Shown here piece after piece: positions 1 to 12,901 of a stretch of 64,000 bases of DNA (its first letter is position 1; every line of letters begins with the position of its first letter). Location: the NCBI GenBank assembly GCA_023159155.1, contig JAJNNX010000001.1:1178001-1242000 (forward strand), given 5' to 3'. Both the position numbers and the translations under genes were made by a program. Source of the stretch: Ustulina deusta. Its lineage: Eukaryota; Ascomycota; Sordariomycetes; Xylariales; Xylariaceae. The notes beneath the pieces were generated by a model. The model ran no database searches, was not told the DNA's origin, and saw nothing but the letters and a program-made list of their open reading frames with translations.

Positions 1-2
1 GA

Positions 3-1361
3 AAATCATCTTTTTGGAGAAAGTCATGGCGCAGTAGGCTTACCAAGACAAGCCAGTTATGGCGAGCCGACAGCTTAGCGGCGCTGTCCAGAGCAACAAA
101 TTTGGACCGCCCGGATGTGGTAGAGAACCGTCTAGTCGCGGCATACCGAAAATTTGAAGAAGACCAGATCGCTTCTGAAATCAAAGCAGACACATGGGAA
201 AACCAAGGACCCATTGACGGCCGGAAGATTCGATGGATTCTGGTCTACGCAATCTATCAGACGTTACTCCGAGCAACAGAGGTAGCATTGGAGATCAGTA
301 ATACTACGGGCGCCCCATACCATTTGTGTATCTCGACAGCTGACTTGCCTCCGTGGAAGGAAGAACGGCCAGTTCACACGCGTGTGCATTCCCAGCAGGA
401 TCGCGCCTCGCCGCCAGCACCTCGTCTCTCGTTGCGTACTCTGGAGACTAGATCAGACAATGACTACTCTACACGTACAAACCAAGCTACATGTGCCGAG
501 AAAGAGCGACCTAGAAGTAGTATTCTCGAGGACTCGAGCTTCAAAGGCGGCTTGAAGAACTCTATGCCTCGAGGATCTTCGGCAATACAGCGTTCAATCG
601 GCCTTCTCACTAGGCAAGACACAGAACGGCCACGCTCTGAGATCCTAAAGACACCGTGTCGCGAGAACGTAGTTCACGGGGACAGCAATGCAATGAATCC
701 TGTAGCGAAACATAAGGTGCTACCAGCCGAGATGCCATCAGTCGACCTATCGCACCCGCTGAGCAACAGGCTTATCGATTCATCTGCATCGCTGATTTCC
801 AACTCGTCGCGCCACTATAGCAATTCCGAAGCTAAAACTTCTGACACTTCTAACACTTCTGTAACTGGTAGCCCGCCTCAGTCGCCAATCGAAAAATTCG
901 AGAGCGAGCGTACTATTGTGTGTATGAGCTGTGGCCTTCACGACGTTAACTGTGACATAGTTGCCAGCTCACCAAGGTGGCCTGGAACATCGCGCGTCGA
1001 GGGTGTCCAGGATCACCCGAAGAAGCAGAGTATGAGACGCCGCGACAAAAGCCCATCTGCCCTTCCAGTGGGACGGCCTATGAGTGCCCAAGAGCGTTCT
1101 CGCACAGCCTTGGAGCCAGCGGCACTACATATCCACAAGGCCGAGAATAAGTCAACATCAGCCCTCGATATCCAAATGCCCTCGCCCCAAGCTCCCACAG
1201 CTTGGGAGTACATTCAGGCAGTCATGGAAGTACAAGCTAGCAACTTTGAAATTCAAGTTCAGGCAGGATGGGACCAATCTACCCAGCTCAGGGACTCCGT
1301 CGAGGCTAGGTCTGAAACACCTGCAGCTGCGACATTCAGACCTGTGTCGACAATCTTCTAA
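3..1361 (+). CDS. C-terminal part of a large DUF8004-like fungal protein (5' end outside window)
   Basis: The frame is open from base 3 to the TAA at 1359-1361, so the gene starts before the window. The first ~100 residues carry the region I associate with the fungal DUF8004-type proteins: a LWRADSLAAL-like helix, then DGRKIRWILVYAIYQTLL, then a conserved Cys and a PPW motif. After that (from about base 370) the protein is low-complexity, rich in Ser, Thr, Arg and Pro, and probably disordered. It contains a CMSCG motif but no full zinc finger. No membrane segment or signal is visible. Function is unknown. The next gene converges on it from the right, with 518 bp between stop codons. The family name is from memory; the coding call itself is firm. 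Confidence 0.7.
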   Translation, partial: KSSFWRKSWRSRLTKTSQLWRADSLAALSRATNLDRPDVVENRLVAAYRKFEEDQIASEIKADTWENQGPIDGRKIRWILVYAIYQTLLRATEVALEISNTTGAPYHLCISTADLPPWKEERPVHTRVHSQQDRASPPAPRLSLRTLETRSDNDYSTRTNQATCAEKERPRSSILEDSSFKGGLKNSMPRGSSAIQRSIGLLTRQDTERPRSEILKTPCRENVVHGDSNAMNPVAKHKVLPAEMPSVDLSHPLSNRLIDSSASLISNSSRHYSNSEAKTSDTSNTSVTGSPPQSPIEKFESERTIVCMSCGLHDVNCDIVASSPRWPGTSRVEGVQDHPKKQSMRRRDKSPSALPVGRPMSAQERSRTALEPAALHIHKAENKSTSALDIQMPSPQAPTAWEYIQAVMEVQASNFEIQVQAGWDQSTQLRDSVEARSETPAAATFRPVSTIF

Positions 1362-1879
1362 GGGGGAAGCTACGATTGGTGTCTGAAGTAGCGACTACCG
1401 CGATCAACATGGGGAATGCCTGAGCAGAATGAAACCGAAAATGATGAGTAGCCATATCTTCTCCGCGTGGGTGTTCTTATAAATTTGAACAGTTAGGGGC
1501 TGATAGACAGTACGGTGTTGATTAATGTTTCACCATCAGAAAGAAAGTGGCGGCAGCGCCATCACAATCGATAGTTCATTGTCCCACTCTTTGGTTCGTA
1601 GCCATCCGGTTTTTACTTTCTCTCGGGATTGACCGTCCCTCATCAGCTGCCTTGTCATCTGCATTAATACGTTTTACCAGGAATCCAATACCGACTTCGA
1701 TCCCAAATTGAAGTCCGTGTTCCCATCCTCATTTCATGTTCGTGACAGGGGGGGTCAAATTATTTCTCGTACAAACATCGATGGAGAAAAAGGGCAGCCC
1801 ATTCATCCGCGACGACGCTTATTGGCTCCACTCACTTATTTTTGGGCGCATCACGAGTATTTCGTTCCGAAGCTTTGGT
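1362..1879. other. Intergenic, between convergent genes
   Basis: Shared 3' flank of two convergent genes. Short open frames at 1708-1936 overlap each other in different frames, have no splice context and match nothing I know. I see no RNA gene or repeat. Confidence 0.6.
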
Positions 1880-2721
1880 TTAATCCCGCTTGACGCCTCC
1901 TCCTGCCGCAATGCCGTTCACCAGTTCGCCACCTAGCTCGAAGATCATTATCGTGGGCCCGATGAGCCAGGCGCCACTGTAGAGAGATGTGTTAGCACTG
2001 CGTAATTGGGTATTCGTACCTGGCGCAGTCTCTTGTTCTTGGTAAAAATTGAAAGGGGAGACTCACTTAGGAATAATCCATAGGAAGATCAGGTCCCGCG
2101 TGCTGTTGTGGCCAATGTTATCGAAGCCCGAGTAATACTCGCAAAGCCCTGTGAATTCTTGCTGTTAGCCAAGTCACGCCCCTCTCCGCCCACTCACGAT
2201 GTCCCAACTACACTCCATCATAGGATTCCGTTCCTAAGACAGACCAAAGCAGAGTGAGGGGACTCACAATACAGTATCGTCTTGCTAAGAGTCATGACGG
2301 CGGCGCTGAAGGCGACAAGGACAGCAACGGCAGCCTTGCGCCCCACGACCTTCTTGGTGCCGGCGACGGGGACGGCGTTCTGGTAGTACACGACGGCGTA
2401 GTAAATGTACATGATGGTCTCGATGACGTTCAGGAAGCCCTGGGCGCCCGTGAAGCCGCTCCCGGCGTTGAAGGCCTTCCACCCGTACACGTGGTCGACC
2501 CTGCCGTACAGCGCGTAGGGCACCCACAGCGGCCAGTGCAGATCGCCGCCCTCCATCGTCCGCGGCCGCAACAAGACGTATCCGCAGTCCCAGATCACGA
2601 GCGGCAGGGACACGGCGAGCCAGAACAGCGTGAAGCCGCTCGGGGCGTGCGCGTAGGTTGTCGCGGTCGTAGGTGTGGAGGAGCTTGCGCTGCCTTTGCT
2701 GGCAGAGCGTGTTGTTGCCAT
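1880..2721 (-). CDS. EXPERA / emopamil-binding-like integral membrane protein (3 exons, 210 aa)
   Basis: Exons 2721-2268, 2148-2067 and 1976-1880; introns 2267-2149 and 2066-1977 start with GTGAGT and end in CAG, and all phases join. The product is 210 residues, mostly hydrophobic: a Ser/Thr-rich N-terminus (about 1-27), then about four membrane segments (near 30-50, 66-75, 95-113 and 128-150) and a short tail ending in Lys-Arg-Asp. Conserved blocks include WDxGYVLLRP, HWPLWVPYALYG, DHVYGWKAFN, and after splicing SGFDNIGHN and NGAWL. This matches a widespread fungal family related to EXPERA/emopamil-binding sterol isomerase-type membrane proteins, sometimes mislabelled as C6 transcription factor in databases. 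Enzymatic activity is unproven. I chose the ATG at 2721 because homologs begin near there; an in-frame upstream start at 2802 would add 27 polar residues. Confidence 0.82.
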
Positions 2722-4412
2722 TGTTGCGATTTCCGAGTCCCCTCTCTTTACGTTCGTCCGGCCCGAGATTGGTGTTTTGTTGTATTCTTCTTTGTCTCGC
2801 AACCTCTAGTTTCGTTGCCACCGCAGGGTTCACAGATATTTATACGTATTCTTCCTCGTATTCGTGTCGCGCAACGAGCTCTCGGGATCTTGTTCGGTTG
2901 TCGGTCGTCGTGTTCGTCACCTGCGTTCTGGCGGGAAGCTGTCGCCACGATCGATATATAAAGCGCGCGTAGTGTTCTCAAACGGACATACCGGAGCGTG
3001 GATATTTAGTTAGAGGTAGGGCAAGATCCGACTTTATGGGCCAGTGAGGGATGCGGAGACATCCCACCGCCCGCGGCACTTTCGACAGGGTACCACGCAG
3101 AGAAAACATTCCATTTTCCTACTAGGTATTTCAGAAAACCGCTACCAGTGCTTGTCCCGGTATGTAGTGTAGGTCTCCATAGCATTATGCACATTTTTGG
3201 CAGTCCGTCTTGATGGGCAGCCGGGATTGTGGGGGCTTGGGTGGACGCTAAAAGCTAGATACTGCTACCTTAGGTAGGTACTTAGGTGCGCTGAGACGCC
3301 CGGAATACCTTGGGTGCGTAGCGAAGCAGGCAGTGGAACAACTGTGGCGCCAGGTTGCATTAGACTCAGATCATTCTTCAATTCTTCCCTTCCCCATTCG
3401 TTGTTCTTTCAAATATCTACCTACATAACCTATCATAGTAGCTAGGTATCTAGCGATGAAAAACTACTCTAAAAAATATCAGGTTTATATGCAGCGATTT
3501 CTACACATATCAAAAGAGGCACAACAAACTGACCGTATTGCCACTACACTTACTGTACACTCCCCATTCATGCACAACGGGGACTCGGTTGTGTGTCTTT
3601 CCGGTCATGTCATTTGGAATCTCGCTGTCCGTCGTTTTGGAGGGGTTGAGCCTCCTCAAGCTGTTGATTGGTTCCCGGCAGCAGTGGCAGAAAAATCGTA
3701 TTCGGGTTCCTGTAACGCTCGTTGGAGGCTACCGTCTTAGTAGGATTGGACATGCATCAGATCAGCACGACACTGCGGCCAAAATGCTATCCAATTCCTG
3801 TGACTGTTTCATCCGTCGCTGAGATGTATGGATACGAATGATTTGAAGACAATCGAGGCAGTGAGGAAGACGTCATTGGTACTTTGTCTACCACCCGACA
3901 GCGTCTTTCTACCATACCGGTAAGAGATCACCGCGAAAGTATACAGATCAGCTACATAGGATGCAATGTTGGTACGCACAAAGTCACGCCAGCAGACACC
4001 GCCGATTGGATGTGCGCCATCGGTTGATGTAGCATAATAAAGTCGCTGTAACACTATGTGATCATCACATTGAAAGCCGTTGTTGTGGCTTGCCTCTCTA
4101 CACAGCCATGGTCTGACTCAACTTTCGGTCTTAGGGTCCTCTGGAGTTGAGGGAAACAAGTCTCGGTCGTAATAATTTTGTAAACAACCTTGTGCGATTC
4201 TGTGTGCAGGCATTTGCCCCTACGCATAGTTGTGTCGCTCGTTCAAAATGTGGAAGAAGCACTCGCCTCAGCGACTTCTTATATTTCAACAAGAGAACAG
4301 TCAAGATGTAAGGGCGTAATTGGAAATACTACCGCCCCAACTATATCTCTACGCACCTCCATGTCATTCCCTCGTCCTTTCCGACGCCTTACACCCACCA
4401 GTAGACCCGGCA
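2722..4412. other. Intergenic; promoter side of the EXPERA-like gene
   Basis: The only notable signals are a TATATAAAG-type box near 2954-2962, about 235 bp upstream of the EXPERA-like start, and a short run of AGGTAGGTACTTAGGT-type dispersed motifs near 3270. Open frames at 3456-4054 lie on both strands without coding bias. I see no gene. Confidence 0.5.
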
Positions 4413-5219
4413 TCATGCCTTGACATTCTTCATCGCGCTTTGAGTCAGCATCCGGACATACCAAGCATGCAAGGTCACCATCCTAGGCGGGATGGAATGC
4501 GGCGCGCCCTCCACCTTGGGCGCCGAGCTGCTGAATAAGGCCGACTTGAAATGGAAGACGGCATGTTGCTGCTCCGGGTCGATCTTAGCACTGAGGAAGA
4601 CGAGACCGTCCGACTTCCGCAGGCCAGGCTCGAGAGGGGACCCGCCGCAGCGGACCACGATCTCTTTGCCTACATTCTCCACAACCTCGAAATGGTTCGA
4701 GAACCGCAGGCCCTTGTTAAATTTGGAAACTGCCAGCTCGGACGTGTGCCAAAGGTTATCGTCGGTGCCCGGCGGCTTGTCGTAGCGCTCCTGAAGTATG
4801 CTGTGTACACGGAAAGCTAAGAGGCGTCAGCCAGTTGTTGAGGGGAGAATCAAATCATCGCGGGGGGGTGGGACGGAGACGGCGCAAACGAGACGAATGG
4901 AGAGATGCGTCAGGTTGCTAAACATACCCCACCGGCTCCAGGCGCCTCGGCAGAATTCGAGCGTGAGCGCGGCCTCGTCGTCACGCAGCTCCGGCCGGAT
5001 CTTGCTGAGCGGCACGACGGCGATCACGTCGTCCTTGAGAGCCGGGTTCTTTTTGGGGTTGTATCGCGCCCAGATCTTGGTCTTGAACACCTGGTCGTCC
5101 TTGGTCAGGGGCACGAGACTCGTCTGCGCCAACAGATAGGCCACTCCCGCGCCGACGGTGGCCACGCCGCCGCCGATGCCCAAGAGGCCGGTCAACGCTG
5201 CTGTCCTCAAGATCCCCAT
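4413..5219 (-). CDS. Conserved fungal protein of unknown function, N-terminal hydrophobic anchor (2 exons, 231 aa)
   Basis: Exon 1 is 5219-4928, intron 4927-4817 (GTATGT...TTAG), exon 2 is 4816-4413 ending in TGA; the join is in frame and gives 231 residues. The start is MGILRTAALTGLLGIGGG, a Gly/Ala-rich hydrophobic segment (about 6-32) that could be a signal anchor or a mitochondrial inner-membrane anchor. It is followed by VPLTKDD, YNPKKNP and VPLSKIRPEL blocks. Exon 2 carries DDNLWHTSELA, RFSNHFEVVE and IVVRCGGSP blocks and ends in an amphipathic helix. I recognise the pattern as a conserved orphan family of Sordariomycetes and other moulds, without a known role. A nearer acceptor (CACAG at 4803-4799) was rejected because it breaks the frame. 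Confidence 0.78.
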
Positions 5220-6646
5220 TGCGGGCAGTCTCCCGGATCAATTGCCTGGTTACTTGCAAAAGAGGGGAATGAAGAGAGATCGAGCAATGCAGAGTCCACG
5301 ATTCTCGTCGCGCTAGACGGCTGCATAATAAATCGGGGCGTCGGGATTCGGTATCTCATGAACAATTCATTATAGGTACACCCAAATAACCATTTTCAAT
5401 CTTCGTAGCTTGCTGGCTTTCATCACTCCACACTTGTCTCAGCCGTAAGTATTCCGCAGATCGAGGATGAATCCTCAAGTGTAATATTATTTTAAATATG
5501 TCAATATAAACACGCTATCATCAGTCCCATTCCACGCAGTATTCGAGATTTGGCTTGGCATGGATATGCGAGGTCGCTCAATTCACTTCGCAATCAGGAT
5601 GCTACGCATAAACGCTAAACTACCCCAGCTTTGAGGACGTGCGGTCGGATGCGAAAAGGGCACTAGCACGCTACATACATTACCTACATGTACGAACCGA
5701 TTCAACGTGGAAGCGACAAACAGGAGAGCCAGCCACCGGGTCCCGCAATGATTTGAAACGATTCGGAACCAGCGTGAATTGCCGAGTCACCTAACAAACG
5801 CCTTTTATGTATGACTGCACCGCCAGCGTAAAATCTGCTCAAATGCAGAGGTATCACAAGATTTTTCAAGGGCAGCATTCACAGATTATTCTAGCACGCA
5901 AATATGACCGACAGTAATTGGGCAAATCAAGATCGGTTGATTGATCGTGCAATTTTTTGAAAAGTGTAAAGAAGAGAAAAGAGAGAGGAAAAAAAAAGGC
6001 CGAGCTTCACAACAGGTTTGAAGATATTTTGGCTGAGTGGAGTCACGTGATGAGACCCGTTCTAATCGCCCAAAGGAAATTTGCTTTTCTCTGGGTGGTT
6101 GGTACTTTCTTCCCCTTCTCCTTCCATTTCTTTCTCACCCACCACGCATCAGATCTTCAACATCAGGTCAACGGCGAAGGTTCATGTGCAACTATATTGC
6201 AATAATTCATGGCATAGCCGAGATACAGGTAGGGAAGACGTGAGGTATTTTCTTTCGCTGAAATTCATTGCCTTCTATTGTTGCTGGTCGCATTTTCACG
6301 CATCGCCTGTTTCGGGCTGAAGCCTATCCACACTATATCGCCTTCCTGCGACTCTTCGATGCGCAGGTAGTCAATTCTTTTTTCGATATCGTTCGTAGTG
6401 GAAGAATGAACAAGGGCCTAGACAGCCCGTCCAATCCACCCTGCTGTCGTAGATTTCAGTGCGACAGCGGGACTATTTGAGGACAGACATACTTCGTACA
6501 ACCATACACATGTGGACATCGAGTCTTTCGAGATGCCCCATAATATTTCATTGCTCTACGTGGGCAGTAGGGTATCCCAAAAGCTCGCATCAACTGAATG
6601 CCTCCCCATCCAACGACTTTTTGCCATTTCTGGATCCCTTTCCCAT
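5220..6646. other. Intergenic
   Basis: Holds the promoter of the orphan gene at 5219 and the 3' flank of the NLP gene. A purine-rich stretch lies at 5958-6000 (GAAAAGAGAGAGG type) and pyrimidine-rich DNA at 6100-6135. Open frames there are unconvincing. No RNA gene seen. Confidence 0.5.
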
Positions 6647-7573
6647 TTACGGGTTTCCAGGCGAACCATCATCGGTGTTGATATCGAACTCGGGAATGAA
6701 GTCGCCACGAGCCTTGTCAAGGTTCCCTGCAAAGCTTGCATCCTTGAGCGCAAAGTTGGCAGAGCCAAAGTCGTAGGCCGACAATTTATCCCTAAGGGCT
6801 GTGGTTGGGAAGCCATTCCAGGACACGAGGTCTCCGTAGAACCACTTCCCAGTAGCATTCTCAATATTATCATCGTCGGCGTTGCCAAAGCGGAAGTCAT
6901 GGGAGCTAATGCCATCCTTGTTATAGACCATTTTCGGGTGAGTTCCATCCCAGCGAACATCGCTGGCAGCTTTGACTTGGTAGTCTCCGTGTTGCGACGC
7001 GGCCACGTACTTGGCTTCACCGTTTTGCACCCAGACGACAATATGTTCCCAATCGTTACGGTGACCCAAGTCGAATATGAAGTACGGCACGACGACACTA
7101 TCGAAGTCAAGAGTCAGTGAGTGATTCGTGTCGGGCTTTGAAGGAGAGGAGGCTTAGTACATACTCTTTCTCGAAATAATAGTCATAAACGTATGCACAC
7201 CAGCCATTGTTGCAGCGAGCTCGGGAATAAACATTGTTATTCTGCAGGTCAGACAGATCGTGGCAGTCCGAGGCAAGGCCAGTATTCTTGTCGTCAAGAC
7301 CTGGGTTAATTGTGCCATCGGGGCCAATGGCAGGCGTGTTATAGCAACCATCGGTATCGAAGTCCATTGCCGGTTGGAACCTGCAACCACGTCAGCTGAA
7401 ATTGTCACTGGGACAGATGACCGTTTCATCTCTCACTTTAGGTCGTTGGCGGTAGCTTTCTTGGGCAAAGCCTTGGGGGGGTCTCTGGCTACAAGGTTAA
7501 ATGGCAAAGCATCCACAGCAGTAGCCATGAGAAGTGCCAGGCCAGTGGCCGCGAAGCTCCAGTGAGAAGGCAT
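6647..7573 (-). CDS. Secreted NPP1-domain necrosis-inducing-like protein (NLP), 3 exons, 267 aa
   Basis: Exons 7573-7437, 7380-7165 and 7097-6647; introns of 56 and 67 bp (GTGAGA...CAG and GTATGT...TAG), phases consistent. The first ~22 residues form a signal peptide (hydrophobic core, then an Ala-x-Ala-like end), so the protein is expected to be secreted. The NPP1 domain covers about 47-250. The signature heptapeptide sits at residues 129-135 and reads GHRNDWE, with Asn at the fourth position where most family members have His. Four Cys (about 58, 85, 102, 107) suggest two disulfides, as in type II NLPs. NLPs of plant-associated fungi and oomycetes bind plant sphingolipids and can be cytolytic, but many fungal members are not. 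A ~17-residue acidic tail follows the usual end of the domain. The reading frame is intact. Confidence 0.88.
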
Positions 7574-10500
7574 CCTTGCTGAAAGAGGGATCCGAACACT
7601 ATTTCTGGAGAGCCCGACGATGCCACTCCTTGGTCGTAGCAGATAGGTCAGCTCGGGGACGCTGCCTTATATAGTTGTCAAACGATTTCACACCTGCCAT
7701 AGCCTCTCTACATTGCAAGGCCCTTTCACGATCGCCAAGCTTCTGGGCTCGGCATTTTAGATCCCCAGGGATGTGTTCGGGGTGCGAGGCAAGCTCGCCT
7801 TCCTTCTTAGGCAACGCATAAATCCTCCAAGCTGTTATTAGCAATTGTCGCCGTGCTCATACCACCATCCCCCACATGCCAAAAGCCGGAATGATCAGCA
7901 GACATTCGCCAAGTAGGTAGGCAGAAGGAGCTCTGCCCGAATACAATGCATCCTGCCTATCATCATTCAACGTGGTCAGCCTTACAGCGGCTTATTCGCA
8001 CCAGGATAGCTTGCTTCGGTCCATCTAAGACAGGAACCTGTGCGGAAGGAGCGGTAGGATTGCCCGAACTAGACAGCTTCCTTCCCCGGTCAGGAGCTGG
8101 AACATTGGTGCATGCACAGGACAACCAGATTCCTCCGAGCATCTCCCCTGGCCCCTGGTCCCTGGATTTCGATGATCAACACACCTACTATTAACCTTCG
8201 AGCCGAAACAAACAGTTTTTCTTGGTGGCCATGAATACAGTGATAGGGAGCTGAGTCCCTTCCTTAAATCGTCCCTTTTAGTGATATATATATATATACA
8301 TACACCTCTGCAAATACATACTACTATGAGCCGCGCAATGAGGAAGCATAAGTTCGAGACCCGGCCCTCCGGAGTCTTTTCCGGATTGATGCCTGCTACC
8401 CCGCGATAGCACTCACCGCCGGTGGGTCTTGCACGACTTTCACCAATTCCGTGATACGATTGGGCCTTGACTTTCACGTGGGAGGCCTATCTAGATCGCA
8501 CGAATCCAATTCTAACAACTTGGGCAGCTTGGTGAACAATTGGCATTGTCTTTTGTCCGAGAGACGCGACTCATAAGCTGTTCCTCGTTGCGTTCAAGCT
8601 GCTTTTTCTGCTGCAACTCGTATAATATTGATATCATACACGCCAAGTGATTATCCTACCTTTCAACCTAATTCCCGACTACGTTCATTAACCAGTAGAG
8701 TATACAAGTTCTAGACAGCTGATGATGTGCATGTCCGATTGCAATATTGAACTCTCTATACAAAGGCCTCTGCTGACTCATTGTGGCGGTACGGGCGGTC
8801 GACCGGCTCTGCCTCCTCCGACCGTCCTCTCGTCGTAGCCGCCGGTGCCCCCTTTTGCCATCGGCGCCTCGATTCCACCATATTTGGTTATCACGTCAGT
8901 CTAATAGAGATCCCCCTCGCAATCTCATGGGAGGAGAACTCTGTAAACACACTCAAGGTCTCCTGGTTCGAGTCTGGACGAAATCAACCAAATCCTTTTG
9001 CTGAATGTGGCCAGTTCATGGATCGTATATACAGTCTGAACAGGCTTTCCTCAGGTCTGACCAGCTCACAGATTGATTCAGCTGTCCATGTAATCTCGGT
9101 AAGGTCTAATCCATTCTACCTAAAAGTCAAGCACTCAATCCTGCTGTTCCTCCTGTTTCATCATTATAGAAGATGGAAAAGCGATGTCCCGTGATTGGTG
9201 ATAGTCCATGTGTATCTCCCAAGGTTCCCAACGTGATAGACAAATGAGTACACTACTCTCTCATCATTCCCTCACCATGTCCGGCCCTTTGCATATACAG
9301 CAGTAGGGGATTGGAGAGTTGGCCGCGGGGTATGAGACACGACAGTATTCCTCGGGTGTGTCGGGTTTCACAGCATTCGTCTCTCCGCACATCGTCGTCA
9401 CCTGTATAATTATTCTCTCAGTATCATCTCAAACGTGAAGACATTTCCTGTCCCTGTGGTTAAGGAAAGCTTGTAGTAAAATTCGTCTAACTATACTGAT
9501 ATGGCAAATGCTAAACGTAACATTGCCTGCGACTGCAAGCGACGCTTCGCGACAGCTGATGCGTTGGCACAGCATCGGAACGACTCACCTCGTCATCAGG
9601 ACAAACAAGGGCAAGCAGTAGGTGTAGGTGGTATTTAATTATAATGAGTTTTATCAAAATCATTATCTGCTGGCACAAGGAGGGATAGGCTGACAATACG
9701 ACCTAGAGTGCCCCAAACGATGTCATTCCAGCCTCTATTGCCGAAGCCCTGCAGAAAAACAAGCCAGCAAGCCCAGTCATAGTTACCAAATCGAGACCTT
9801 CCACCAACGCCAATGCGACGGCTACTCCAAGCCAACAGCAGTCCACACGTCAACAGAAGAAGGGCCAAAAACCGGCCAAAATGCGACCAGCGAACACATC
9901 CACAAGATCACGCATATTCAGTCCTCCGAGACAGTATTATAATCCAACATGGGAATTAGAATACGAGATGGAAGGCCCTGATCACACACAGTGTAGCCGT
10001 GATTGTGATTGGTGTGGGACGTGTGCATATCGTGAGCCGTGGTGACGCTGCAACTAAGGAGCGACACACAGAGGCAAGCTCCACGGAATAATACGACACT
10101 GCGGTCGTAGTCCGGGCTCATCTGTGAATGCCACTAAGCCGTTATGTAAAGTTAACAAATTCATGGTTCATATTTCACAAATGACTAGCTGCTGGCATAG
10201 GGGGGGCATAAAAGTGACTGCTTAAATCATTCCCGGCTTAATCAAGATGTGTCACTAATCCTCCGTTCAAGCCCCCTTATGCCGCTTCTTCCGAGATCTC
10301 CCGGGCAGTTTATCTGTGCCGCAAACCCTGTCTAATTCGGATTTCTTTCTGCGGGATGTCTTGAACAACCAACCCCCCAAAATATGAAGTCCTTAAACCC
10401 AAGGACTTTGAGTCGACCTCATTCGCGTGTCGACTTGCAGGCTGAAATGCCATCGGGCCTCATGTCGAACACCTGGGTCTGTTTGTGATCAGTTGCCAGG

Positions 10501-11305
10501 TTGAGATTTGCTACATGCCAGTTTGAGGAGCCGTCGCTTCTGCTTATAAAGCTTGATGAAGTGCGAAAACACAGGACCTTTCCTCTCAGCAAAGGGCAAG
10601 GCGCGGCCCTGTCCGGCAGGGGTTTTTTGATATCCAGAGAAAAAGAATTGTACACACACACGTTTCATCTATCTAGGAATATCATGAAAAATCGAGCGGC
10701 TGAGCCTGGCGTGCTCGAGTATGCATAGAGCCGCAGAAAGTAAGCCCTCGTTAGATCAAAATTACGGGATATCCATCCACGAGGCTTTCATACTTCTTCT
10801 GTAAGCCCCGCGTGAATAATAAAGTGCTCCGGCGAATGTATTCGCGTCACTCGCTTCCCTATTTATCTCTTCTGCTCAGATTTTGAGAGTTACAAGTGAT
10901 GGCCTCATCGAGGCCGACAGAGTAAGCAGCCCGATTTCATTTCGACTAGCTCTTAGGATGGAAATTGAAGATAATCCGGACACACATGCGGTAAGGCATG
11001 AGGCGGGTTCAGGCTCCGCGCACGAAGGCCTGGCGATCAACGCCAATGGTGGTGGCTCGGAGTATGGTATAACACTAGGGTACTCGTTGAGTTCCGGCGC
11101 GAGTTTGGGTAGGCTCGGTGGTTTCGCACAAGCCCTCTTCGGAGCACGCTGGGGACGAGGAGCAGCTGCTCTGCCGTCCTGGGCCCGTATGTCGACGCCC
11201 ACTCTGAAGTCTCTCAGGTGGGTGCCCCAGCGGTTGCCTGCGGGTTTGCGTTGCGCCGCTGGCGCTGTGACATCTTAACAGCAACGACCCAGCAGGTGTT
11301 TGTAC
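7574..11305. other. 3.7-kb stretch without a recognisable gene
   Basis: Contains the NLP promoter, a TA dinucleotide run at 8283-8298, and several modest open frames (8781-9194 +, 9635-9868 -, 10883-11278 +) that I cannot assign. The frame at 9635-9868 (-) is rich in Trp and Gly and could be an exon of a membrane protein, but I found no convincing flanking exons. The frame at 10883-11278 is open on both strands and Gly/Ser-rich. No tRNA fits: the TTCGAG motifs at 8353 and 8964 lack pairing stems. Confidence 0.4.

Positions 11306-12901
<1,596 letters not shown>

Noticed and set aside
6512..7120. Plus-strand frame of 202 codons
   Set aside because: Shadow of the NLP third exon on the other strand.
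8340..9000. TTCGAG motifs suggesting tRNA T-loops
   Set aside because: No pairing T-stem or acceptor stem around 8353 or 8964.
10876..11278. Frames open on both strands just before the homocitrate synthase fragment
   Set aside because: Neither translation shows a known domain, and in particular not the missing N-terminal half of homocitrate synthase.
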